Source: an uncultured Thiotrichaceae bacterium (lineage in GTDB: Bacteria; Pseudomonadota; Gammaproteobacteria; Thiotrichales; Thiotrichaceae). From it: a DNA stretch of 5,641 bases. The first letter of the stretch is position 1, and each line of letters opens with the position of its first letter. Position numbers and translations under genes: made by a program. The notes beneath the pieces are model-generated. The model had not been told where the DNA came from and ran no database searches. It was given only the letters and a program-made list of their open reading frames with translations. Shown one piece after another: positions 1 to 5,641 of the stretch. Location of the stretch: the NCBI GenBank assembly GCA_902727945.1, contig CACVAV010000212.1, positions 1 to 5,641 on the forward strand, written 5' to 3'.

Positions 1-2
1 AA

Positions 3-197
3 TTACGTGACCCACCGACCAATATCAGGAAAACACCCAATGGCGAGGTGCTGTGTCAACTTCAGCAACAGCAAATGGTGACGGTCTATAACGGAACGCC
101 TCTACAGCATAATGGAGCAAATTGGTACCAGACACAGGTGTGCGGGAGTGATCGCTGGGGGGTGGTGCATGAATCTCAGATTAGTACAGTGCGTTAA
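3..197 (+). CDS. C-terminal part of a bacterial SH3 domain protein (5' end outside window)
   Basis: An open frame enters from the left edge and stops at TAA 195-197, giving 64 residues. The segment DPPTNIRKTPNGEVLCQL followed by VTVYNGTP, NWYQTQVC and WGVVHESQI has the pattern of a bacterial SH3 (SH3b, SH3_3-like) domain: an N-terminal 'D..TN.R..PNG' strand, a central variable loop, a 'W..v' strand and a closing 'G.vh...i' strand. SH3b domains usually occur in exported or envelope proteins and bind peptides, often cell-wall related. Two cysteines (in VLCQL and QVCGSD) could pair in an oxidising compartment, which would fit export, but this is inference. The upstream part, including any signal peptide or catalytic domain, is missing, so the full function cannot be assigned. 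The reading frame looks intact to its stop codon. The domain call is fairly secure and the role is unknown. Confidence 0.72.
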   Translation, partial: LRDPPTNIRKTPNGEVLCQLQQQQMVTVYNGTPLQHNGANWYQTQVCGSDRWGVVHESQISTVR

Positions 198-230
198 AAT
201 GAATGGCGCAGGCTGGTATAACATAACCTC

Positions 231-266
231 AGCGGGCTAAATATTCTTTCAGGTACTTAACCCGCT
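231..266. repeat. Inverted repeat downstream of the SH3 gene
   Basis: AGCGGGCTAA (231-240) pairs with TTAACCCGCT (257-266) with one mismatch across a 16-base loop. It begins 33 bases after the SH3 gene stop. Neither strand carries a clear T-run directly after the stem, so it is not a textbook intrinsic terminator. It could still slow polymerase or protect the 3' end of the SH3 transcript. Confidence 0.4.
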
Positions 267-271
267 CAGCA

Positions 272-370
272 TTATCCGGTGCTATCAGTCAGATAACAAC
301 CCTCACCACCAACAGCAACCGGCAGATTAGCCTTCGTATGCCGCAGAAAAACATGGCTTGTTTGACCCAT
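272..370 (-). pseudogene. Truncated N-terminal remnant of a class III (PLP) aminotransferase
   Basis: On the minus strand an ATG at 370-368 opens a 32-codon frame ending at TAA 274-272. The product includes TSHVFLRHTKANLPVAV, then GGEGCYLTDSTG. This matches the usual beginning of class III aminotransferases (acetylornithine, omega-amino acid and related 'aspartate aminotransferase family' enzymes). These start 'SHVFHRH....P.AV.GEG.YL.D..G' and continue with 'KRYLDA.GG'. Here the frame stops exactly where 'KRYLD' is expected, and the catalytic lysine and PLP-binding core are absent from the window. An AAGAGA about 11 bases before the ATG could be a surviving ribosome site, so the original start region looks preserved. 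I infer a decayed gene whose body was deleted, leaving its 5' end divergent from the transporter. It could be expressed as a small peptide, but nothing supports a function for that. Family recognition is from memory of the consensus, not from a search. Confidence 0.6.
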
Positions 371-397
371 TTTACAATCGTTCTCTTAATTGGGTGA

Positions 398-460
398 ATT
401 TCAGATAGATATGTTCTGACTATATAACAACAGCTAAAATCTATGGTACATTTCAGTTAG
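398..460 (+). repeat. Pair of 11-base direct repeats flanking the candidate promoter
   Basis: ATTTCAGATAG (398-408) and ATTTCAGTTAG (450-460) match at 10 of 11 positions and start 52 bases apart, about five helical turns. The first overlaps the candidate -35 box and the second lies just downstream of the expected start of transcription. They could be regulator sites acting through a loop, or a chance match. Confidence 0.25.
400..428 (+). promoter_or_regulatory. Candidate sigma-70 promoter for the TRAP transporter operon
   Basis: TTCAGA (400-405, 4 of 6 to the -35 consensus) is separated by 17 bases from TATAAC (423-428, 5 of 6 to the -10 consensus). Transcription would begin near 435, leaving a leader of roughly 80 bases before the binding-protein start. 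The leader holds only a weak short inverted repeat (TCCCG 463-467 with CGGGA 485-489). This is the best-scoring pair I can see by eye, and no transcript data support it. Confidence 0.4.
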
Positions 461-516
461 CGTCCCGGCCGAAATAATTTTTAGCGGGATTAGTTTTTAT
501 CTAAGAGGAGCAACAC

Positions 517-1491
517 ATGCTTAAGCAATTAGCATTAACTGCAACAATCGCACTCACTGTGGGCGGACTGAGCGGAACTGCTCAGGCAGCTGATCAGAAG
601 TTTGTTTCTATCGGTACCGGCGGTGTAACCGGCGTTTACTATCCAACAGGGGGCGCTATCTGTCGTCTGGTGAATAAAGGCCGTAAAGAGCACGGTATCC
701 GTTGTTCAGCTGAGTCCACCGGTGGTTCGGTTTATAACATCAACACTATCCGTGCCGGTGAGCTGGAATTTGGTGTTGCTCAGTCTGACTGGCAGTATCA
801 CGCATACAACGGTACCTCGAAATTTGAAGAGGCCGGTAAATTTGAGAAGCTGCGGGCTATGTTCTCAGTTCATCCCGAGCCGTTCACACTGGTAGTACGT
901 GCTGACAGTGGTATCGAAAGCTTTGATGGTCTGAAAGGTAAGCGGGTTAACGTCGGTAATCCGGGTTCCGGTCAGCGTGCCACTACTGAAGTGGTTCTGG
1001 AAGCAATGAAGATGACCATGGATGATTTAGCGCTGGCCGCTGAACTGAAAGGCTCCGAAATGGCGCAGGCACTGTGTGATAACAAAATTGATGCCATGAT
1101 CTACACCATCGGTCACCCGGCGGCAGCCATTACCGAAGCAGCCAATACCTGTGATGTCAAACTGCTCAGCGTCCGTGGCGAAGCTATCGACAAGCTGGTG
1201 GGCGACAATCCTTTTTACCGCATTGCGGAAATCAAAGGTGGCACCTATAAAGGTACCGATGATGACATCTCTACCTTCGGTGTTGGCGCAACGTTTGTCA
1301 GCTCAGCTGATGTGCCGGAAGAAGTAGCTTACATCATCACCAAAGCGGTATTCGACAACTTCGACGACTTCAAAAAGCTGCACCCTGCATTCGCTAACCT
1401 GAAAGAATCTGAAATGATTGCTGACGGCCTCTCTGCTCCGTTGCACGATGGTGCAATGAAATACTACAAAGAGCGTGAGTGGATTAAGTAA
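517..1491 (+). CDS. TAXI-family TRAP transporter periplasmic solute-binding protein
   Basis: This 324-residue protein is the extracytoplasmic receptor of a tripartite ATP-independent periplasmic (TRAP) system of the TAXI class. It binds substrate in the periplasm and hands it to the membrane permease encoded next. A Sec signal peptide is clear: MLKQ, a hydrophobic core (residues 5-20), then TAQA|AD with cleavage expected after Ala24. The mature protein opens with the TAXI hallmark SIGTGGVTGVYYPTGGAICR (31-50), followed by STGGSVYNI (67-75) and ELEFGVAQSDW (82-92), the ligand-pocket region of the type II periplasmic-binding fold. Cysteines 49 and 63, and 187 and 212, are placed to form two disulfides. 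Length is normal for the family. The start is fixed by AAGAGGAG at 503-510, 6 bases before the ATG. Known TAXI receptors bind glutamate or related carboxylates, but the ligand here is undetermined. The permease follows after 94 bases that include a terminator-like hairpin. Confidence 0.95.
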   Translation: MLKQLALTATIALTVGGLSGTAQAADQKFVSIGTGGVTGVYYPTGGAICRLVNKGRKEHGIRCSAESTGGSVYNINTIRAGELEFGVAQSDWQYHAYNGTSKFEEAGKFEKLRAMFSVHPEPFTLVVRADSGIESFDGLKGKRVNVGNPGSGQRATTEVVLEAMKMTMDDLALAAELKGSEMAQALCDNKIDAMIYTIGHPAAAITEAANTCDVKLLSVRGEAIDKLVGDNPFYRIAEIKGGTYKGTDDDISTFGVGATFVSSADVPEEVAYIITKAVFDNFDDFKKLHPAFANLKESEMIADGLSAPLHDGAMKYYKEREWIK

Positions 1492-1523
1492 GACTGGCTG
1501 ATGAGTAAAACATAAGCTTACAG

Positions 1524-1553
1524 ATGCAGCCCTTTCAGGGCTGTGTTTGTTTT
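1524..1553 (+). terminator. Intrinsic terminator or attenuator between binding protein and permease
   Basis: CAGCCCT (1527-1533) pairs perfectly with AGGGCTG (1537-1543) over a 3-base TTC loop, and three further wobble or A-T pairs extend the stem outward (1524-1526 with 1544-1546). A T-rich tract, TGTTTGTTTT (1544-1553), follows. It starts about 32 bases after the binding-protein stop. The permease has no obvious promoter of its own in the short gap, so this probably acts as a partial terminator. It would let the binding protein be made in excess, and would also protect the upstream mRNA end. Confidence 0.72.
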
Positions 1554-1568
1554 AGCTCCCCTAAAACA
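1548..1568 (+). promoter_or_regulatory. Second hairpin just upstream of the permease ribosome site
   Basis: TGTTTTAG (1548-1555) pairs with CTAAAACA (1561-1568), an 8-base perfect stem with a CTCCC loop. It shares the T-tract of the preceding terminator, so RNA polymerase release and formation of this stem involve the same bases. It ends 5 bases before the AAGGAG (1574-1579) of the permease. It may block 3' decay or modulate permease translation. The pairing is seen in the sequence and the function is inferred. Confidence 0.45.
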
Positions 1569-1585
1569 TCACCAAGGAGTCATTT

Positions 1586-4234
1586 ATGTCGACACAAACT
1601 GAGCGTTCAGCCGTTGAATCGGCTGACCACATTACGCCAGACCTGAATGAGTTTGCTGCAGCCGACAGCGGTGGCCGTAACGCCATCGGTACTGCCGGTG
1701 TCATCATCGCCATTATCGCCTTCGTCTGGTCTTGCTTTCAGCTATACATTTCCTCCAGTATCCCCTACTGGCTGACCGAAAACCTCGGCATAAACGTCGT
1801 ATTTAATAGTTCTGAGTCGCGGGTTATTCACCTCGCATTTGCAGTAGCACTGACCATGCTCTCCTATCCCTTATTCAAAAAAAGCCCGAGAGATAAAGTA
1901 CCGGTTTATGACTGGGTGCTGGCAGCCGCAGGCGCAACCACCTGTTTTTACCTGATTGTTTTCAAATTAGACATTGGTGTACGTGCCGGATTACCCACTA
2001 CCAGTGATTTAATCATCTCTGCCACCGGCATGCTAATGCTGGCGATTGCGGTTTATCGCGCACTTGGCCTGCCTATGCTCATCGTCGCCAGTGTGTTTGT
2101 CTTCTACGTATTCTTCGGCCACCTCAGCTGGATGCCTGATGCGGTACAATGGAAAGGTGCTTCATTTGGTAAAGCCATGTGGCATTTCTGGATGCAAACT
2201 GAAGGGGTATTTGGTGTTGCCCTGAGTGTTTCCGCCTCGATGATCTTCCTGTTTGTATTATTTGGTGCACTGCTGGAACAAGCGGGTGCGGGTAACTATT
2301 TCATCAAACTGGCCTTTGGCTTGCTGGGCCATTTACGCGGAGGTCCTGCGAAAGCAGCCGTCGTCGCCTCAGCGCTCAGTGGTATCTACTCCGGCTCATC
2401 TATCGCCAACGTAGTGACCACCGGTACATTCACTATTCCGCTGATGAAACGCACGGGTTTCTCTGCTGAAAAAGCAGGTGCGGTTGAAGTCGCCTCTTCT
2501 ACTAACGGCCAGTTAACACCACCGGTCATGGGTGCTGCGGCTTTCCTGATCGCAGAATTCACCGGTGTTAGCTACCCTGAAGTCATCAAACACGCTTTAC
2601 TGCCTGCGTTGATTTCTTATATTGCACTGGTTTATATCGTGCACCTTGAAGCTTTGAAACTGGGGCTGAAAGGTATGGAACGACCCCCCAGCCATGTCAC
2701 CGCCATGCGTAAACTGATTGGTTTCCTGACCGGTTTCCTCGGCTTCATCTTCTTAGGTGGCCTGGTTTACTGGGGACTCGGCTGGGTAAAAGTAGCCTTT
2801 CCGGGCACCACTATCTGGGCAGCGGCGGGCATTTTCCTGCTGGCTTATATCATTCTTATCGCTGTTGCAGCGCGTCGGCCTGATCTTGAGGTGGATGATC
2901 CCAATGCGCCATTGATCGAACTGCCTAAAGCCAGTGAAGTGGCCTTAACCGGTTTACATTTCGTATTGCCGATTATCGTACTGTTGTGGTGTATTCTGAT
3001 CGAACGACTTTCGCCTTCGCTGTCTGCCTTCTGGGCCAGTGCGGCGATGATCTTCGTGGTCGTCACTCAGCACATTCTGAAATCATTGTTCCGTGGCCAA
3101 CTGACCTTTGCTACTGACCTGTGGCATGGCATTACCGACTTCTGGCACGGCATGATTTCCGGCGCGCGCAGCATGATGCCGATCGGTGTTGCTACCGGTG
3201 TGGCGGGTATTATTATCGGTACCGTATCCTTAACCGGTGCACATCAGGTAGTCGGTGAACTGGTGGAATTCCTTTCCGGTGGTAATCTGATTCTGATGTT
3301 GCTATTGGTGGCAGCCATGAGCCTGATTTTAGGCATGGGCCTGCCCACGACGGCTAACTACATTGTGGTTTCCTCACTGATGGCTCCGGTCATTGTCAGT
3401 GTCGGTGCGCAATCCGGCCTGGTGGTTCCACTGATAGCCGTGCACATGTTTGTGTTCTATTTCGGCATTCTCGCCGATGATACGCCCCCTGTGGGACTGG
3501 CAGCTTTTGCGGCTTCGGCTATTTCCGGTGGTGATCCGATTAAGACCGGTTTGCAAGGTTTTGCTTATGATATACGTACCGCCCTGCTGCCGTTCCTGTT
3601 CATCTTCAACACTGAGCTATTGTTAATTGATGTCGGACTATTTAAGGCCATCTTTGTCTTTGCGATCGGGGCGGTGGCAATGCTCTTGTTTGCGGCTGCA
3701 ACACAGAGTTATTTCATTGCCAAAAGCCGCATCTGGGAATCAGCACTGCTGATGTTAATCGCCTTCACCTTGTTCCGTCCCGGCTACTGGCTGGATCAGG
3801 TAGACCCGCCTTATATCGAGCAACCAGGTACTGAAGTAGTTCAACTGGCCGAAGCCAATGAAGCAGGTAAACCTTTACGTGTCCAGATTACCGGGCCTGA
3901 TTTTGATAATATCGATAAAATGACTCAAATCACCCTGATGGCTAATCTGGGTGACACCGGTGATGGTGCTGCGAAATTGAATAGCGCGGGGTTGATCGTG
4001 ATGGAAGAGGAAGGTATCACCAAGTTGGATGAACCGATGGCGGGCACGCCGTTCTTTACCACGCTACAGATGTTTGACTTTTACGCCGATGAACCGGTGA
4101 AGATCAATAAAGTCGAGCTGCCTGCTGACAGGATACCGAAAGAGGTGTTCTATATACCGGCATTCCTGCTGCTGGCCTTTGTCGTTTGGCTGCAACGCCG
4201 TCGTCAGACCCAGCCTGCATTCTGGGGTAAGTAG
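1586..4234 (+). CDS. TRAP transporter fused permease (small plus large subunit) with C-terminal DUF3394-type domain
   Basis: This 882-residue inner-membrane protein is the permease of the TAXI-TRAP system. It imports the substrate delivered by the binding protein, normally driven by Na+ or H+. After a hydrophilic N-terminus (1-32), hydrophobic segments at about 33-56, 80-96, 107-127 and 141-160 form the DctQ-like small-subunit part. The DctM-like part follows from about residue 205, with ALSGIYSGSSIANVVTTGTF (263-282), STNGQLTPPVMGAAAFLIAE (305-324), GMGLPTTANYIV (583-594) and ADDTPPVGLAAFAASAISGG (630-649). These paired half-motifs are typical of the elevator-type transport domain. Residues from about 700 to the end form a DUF3394-type extension. 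A hydrophobic segment (717-731) leads to about 120 polar residues, then a last membrane segment (856-869) and RRR. AAGGAG (1574-1579) 6 bases before ATG supports the start. Fusion of the two subunits is usual for TAXI systems, and no separate small subunit is present. Confidence 0.95.
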   Translation: MSTQTERSAVESADHITPDLNEFAAADSGGRNAIGTAGVIIAIIAFVWSCFQLYISSSIPYWLTENLGINVVFNSSESRVIHLAFAVALTMLSYPLFKKSPRDKVPVYDWVLAAAGATTCFYLIVFKLDIGVRAGLPTTSDLIISATGMLMLAIAVYRALGLPMLIVASVFVFYVFFGHLSWMPDAVQWKGASFGKAMWHFWMQTEGVFGVALSVSASMIFLFVLFGALLEQAGAGNYFIKLAFGLLGHLRGGPAKAAVVASALSGIYSGSSIANVVTTGTFTIPLMKRTGFSAEKAGAVEVASSTNGQLTPPVMGAAAFLIAEFTGVSYPEVIKHALLPALISYIALVYIVHLEALKLGLKGMERPPSHVTAMRKLIGFLTGFLGFIFLGGLVYWGLGWVKVAFPGTTIWAAAGIFLLAYIILIAVAARRPDLEVDDPNAPLIELPKASEVALTGLHFVLPIIVLLWCILIERLSPSLSAFWASAAMIFVVVTQHILKSLFRGQLTFATDLWHGITDFWHGMISGARSMMPIGVATGVAGIIIGTVSLTGAHQVVGELVEFLSGGNLILMLLLVAAMSLILGMGLPTTANYIVVSSLMAPVIVSVGAQSGLVVPLIAVHMFVFYFGILADDTPPVGLAAFAASAISGGDPIKTGLQGFAYDIRTALLPFLFIFNTELLLIDVGLFKAIFVFAIGAVAMLLFAAATQSYFIAKSRIWESALLMLIAFTLFRPGYWLDQVDPPYIEQPGTEVVQLAEANEAGKPLRVQITGPDFDNIDKMTQITLMANLGDTGDGAAKLNSAGLIVMEEEGITKLDEPMAGTPFFTTLQMFDFYADEPVKINKVELPADRIPKEVFYIPAFLLLAFVVWLQRRRQTQPAFWGK

Positions 4235-4276
4235 CTTAGTCAGCAACCTAAAGCGTTAACATCGATAACTGAATAC

Positions 4277-4302
4277 AGGGCCACCTTAGTGTGGCCCTTT
4301 TT
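4277..4302 (+). terminator. Intrinsic terminator of the TRAP operon
   Basis: AGGGCCAC (4277-4284) pairs perfectly with GTGGCCCT (4291-4298) across a 6-base loop, followed by a run of T to 4302. It lies 42 bases after the permease stop. The convergent hydrolase gene ends 18 bases beyond it. The hairpin would also form in that gene's transcript but has no T-run in that direction, so it is mainly a plus-strand terminator. Confidence 0.88.
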
Positions 4303-4319
4303 CATTCTTGTTTATTCGC

Positions 4320-5567
4320 TCAATCCTCACTCAAACGCGAAGTAATCACCGGATCACTCTCCAAAGTGCGATGCACCGGACAACGATCAGCAATGGCCAA
4401 CAAACGCTGACGCTGCGCCTCCGTCAAATCACCTTTCAAAGTAATGACCCGGCTAATCCGTTCGACTTTGCCTTGTCGCTCATCCCCACATTCTACACAA
4501 TCATCCGCATGAATCCGGTCATGGCTCAGTTGAATATCAATATCTTCCACCGGAATTTTCTTCAGGTTTGCATACATTCTGATAGTCATCGAAGTACATG
4601 CGCCCAATGACATCAGTAATAAATCATAGGGTGTCGGCCCCAGGTTGGAACCACCGACTGACAGAGGCTCATCAGCCAGCAACTGATGGCTATTGCTGAA
4701 TAATCCGCGCAGGAATTTTTTATCCGCTTCAGTCACCACAACATCATTATTGGCAACCACCGGGGCTTTTAAAGCGTCCATACCAGCCGCATTAATAGCA
4801 TCCAACTCCAAGTAACGACCCGCCCAGGCGGTCAATGTATCAGCCACGTATTCTGAATCTATTTTATTGCTTAACAGATGATCCGCCTGATCCAGAGAAA
4901 TAAAACTCTTGGGGTGCATTGCTACCTGATAAATTTTTGCGGCTTCGTTGATAGACACGATACTGTCTACCGGCGAATGAAAAATCAGCAGAGCAGCTTT
5001 TAATTTGGCGATGTGTTCTGCTGAACCATGCGCATTAAGATCATCCAGCAGTTGCTTCTTCACATTGAATTTACGCAGTCCAATGGTCACTTCAGCCTGC
5101 CCCGCTGCTTCCAATTCAGGAATCGCATGCTGAAACAGATGCTGTACGTGATCAGCCGTCGCCGGAGCACCGATGGTCGCAATCGCTTTTACTGAAGGTA
5201 ACTGATGTGCTGCACTGAGCACCGCTGCACCACCCAGGCTATGACCTATCAACAACGTAGGTGCCTGATAGTCTTGTTCCAGTTTTTCAGCCGCCGCGAG
5301 TAAATCCTGGATATTGGAAGAAAAATTAGTATTCGCAAAATCCCCGTCACTATTGCCCAGCCCGGTAAAATCGAAACGGAGTACAGCGATGCCTTTAGCG
5401 GCTAAAGCGCGGCTGATGCGTGATGCCGCAGACACATCTTTGCTACAGGTGAAACAATGGGCGAACAAAGCGAATTGTTTCACCGGCGTGCCGGAGTCCG
5501 GCGTCTCTAACAACCCGGCCAGCAACTGGCCTTCGCTATTGGGAAATTCTAGTTTAATTCGTGGCAT
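4320..5567 (-). CDS. Bifunctional alpha/beta hydrolase / OsmC family protein
   Basis: This 415-residue fusion lacks a signal peptide and is probably cytosolic. Residues 1-250 are an alpha/beta hydrolase: AHCFTCSKD (36-44) near the oxyanion strand, RFDFTGLGNSDGD (64-76), the nucleophile elbow GHSLGG (108-113, Ser110), the likely acid Asp201 in HSPVDS, and His230 in ADHLL. Residues from about 270 to 405 are an OsmC-like domain: GPTPYDLLLMSLGACTSMT (310-328) with Cys324, and ADRCPVHRTL (393-402) with Cys396, the two conserved cysteines of thiol peroxidases of the OsmC/Ohr class. OsmC relatives reduce organic hydroperoxides. This fused family is widespread but its substrate is not established; a combined ester- or thioester-cleaving and peroxide-detoxifying role is inference. 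Extra CxxC pairs occur at C38/C41 and C357/C360. AAGGAG (5583-5578) lies 10 bases before the ATG, slightly long. The gene is convergent with the TRAP operon. Confidence 0.93.
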   Translation of the reverse strand: MPRIKLEFPNSEGQLLAGLLETPDSGTPVKQFALFAHCFTCSKDVSAASRISRALAAKGIAVLRFDFTGLGNSDGDFANTNFSSNIQDLLAAAEKLEQDYQAPTLLIGHSLGGAAVLSAAHQLPSVKAIATIGAPATADHVQHLFQHAIPELEAAGQAEVTIGLRKFNVKKQLLDDLNAHGSAEHIAKLKAALLIFHSPVDSIVSINEAAKIYQVAMHPKSFISLDQADHLLSNKIDSEYVADTLTAWAGRYLELDAINAAGMDALKAPVVANNDVVVTEADKKFLRGLFSNSHQLLADEPLSVGGSNLGPTPYDLLLMSLGACTSMTIRMYANLKKIPVEDIDIQLSHDRIHADDCVECGDERQGKVERISRVITLKGDLTEAQRQRLLAIADRCPVHRTLESDPVITSRLSED

Positions 5568-5641
5568 GGCTGACCTGCTCCTTGTTATCTTTCATTGATG
5601 ATTAATAGTACACGACCCGGAACGGTACGTTTCATCAACAG
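5568..5641 (-). promoter_or_regulatory. Upstream region of the hydrolase-OsmC gene
   Basis: Read on the minus strand, this holds the AAGGAG ribosome site (5583-5578) and an AT-rich stretch around 5599-5610 that could serve as a -10 region. No -35 box lies at an acceptable distance within the window, so I do not assign a promoter. No coding sequence is recognisable here. Confidence 0.35.

Noticed and set aside
229..294. Minus-strand open stretch ending in ERVKYLKEYLAR, looking like a protein C-terminus
   Set aside because: It has no ATG, is only about 20 codons long and coincides with the inverted repeat; it may be a scar of the aminotransferase remnant but cannot be assigned.
463..489. TCCCG/CGGGA inverted repeat in the leader of the binding-protein gene, considered as a riboswitch or operator
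   Set aside because: Only five pairs with a 17-base loop and no known riboswitch core; too weak to call.
1501..1515. Four-codon ATG...TAA frame after the binding-protein stop, considered as a leader peptide
   Set aside because: Too short, no ribosome site, and no codon pattern suggesting attenuation.
2845..3066. Open frame on the minus strand inside the permease gene
   Set aside because: It lies fully antisense to a clearly conserved permease, has no recognisable domain and no convincing ribosome site.
3374..3556. Short minus-strand open frame inside the permease gene
   Set aside because: Antisense to the conserved DctM-like motifs; low-complexity polar translation with no family resemblance.
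4064..4246. Minus-strand open frame overlapping the end of the permease gene
   Set aside because: Antisense to the extension of the permease, with no domain or ribosome site; its composition follows from the real gene.
4308..4610. Plus-strand open frame over the OsmC end of the hydrolase gene
   Set aside because: Antisense to conserved OsmC catalytic motifs and starts directly behind a strong terminator.
5314..5598. Plus-strand open frame over the start of the hydrolase gene
   Set aside because: Antisense to the hydrolase N-terminus; the translation has no recognisable features.

Overview
The window looks like chromosomal DNA of a Gram-negative bacterium, most likely a marine gammaproteobacterium of the Oceanospirillales type. 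That placement is an inference. It rests on the TAXI-type TRAP transporter, an alpha/beta hydrolase-OsmC fusion, Sec signal peptides, moderate GC content and strong AAGGAG ribosome sites. There are no RNA genes, CRISPR arrays, insertion sequences or phage genes visible.

Layout: positions 3-197 (+) hold the last 64 codons of a gene ending in a bacterial SH3 domain. The 319 bases that follow carry no intact gene. They hold an inverted repeat (231-266), what appears to be the truncated 5' end of a class III aminotransferase gene on the minus strand (272-370), and a candidate promoter plus leader for the transporter. The transporter occupies 517-4234 (+): a periplasmic TAXI-family binding protein, then a single fused TRAP permease with a C-terminal DUF3394-type extension. 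Two consecutive hairpins lie in the 94 bases between them. The first is a good intrinsic terminator, so the binding protein is probably made in excess of the permease. A strong terminator (4277-4302) closes the operon. The last gene (5567 to 4320, minus strand) is convergent and encodes an alpha/beta hydrolase fused to an OsmC-like redox domain.

How the genes work together: the binding protein captures a small, probably carboxylated, substrate in the periplasm and delivers it to the fused permease, which is expected to import it with Na+ or H+. The substrate cannot be read from the sequence. The aminotransferase remnant next to the transporter promoter hints at a former link to amino-acid or amine metabolism. 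The hydrolase-OsmC gene is convergent and not obviously part of the same pathway.

The core genes belong to known families and I see no wholly new system. The parts most worth a second look are the aminotransferase remnant, the double hairpin inside the transporter operon, the periplasmic-looking extension of the permease, and the paired-cysteine motifs in the hydrolase-OsmC fusion.
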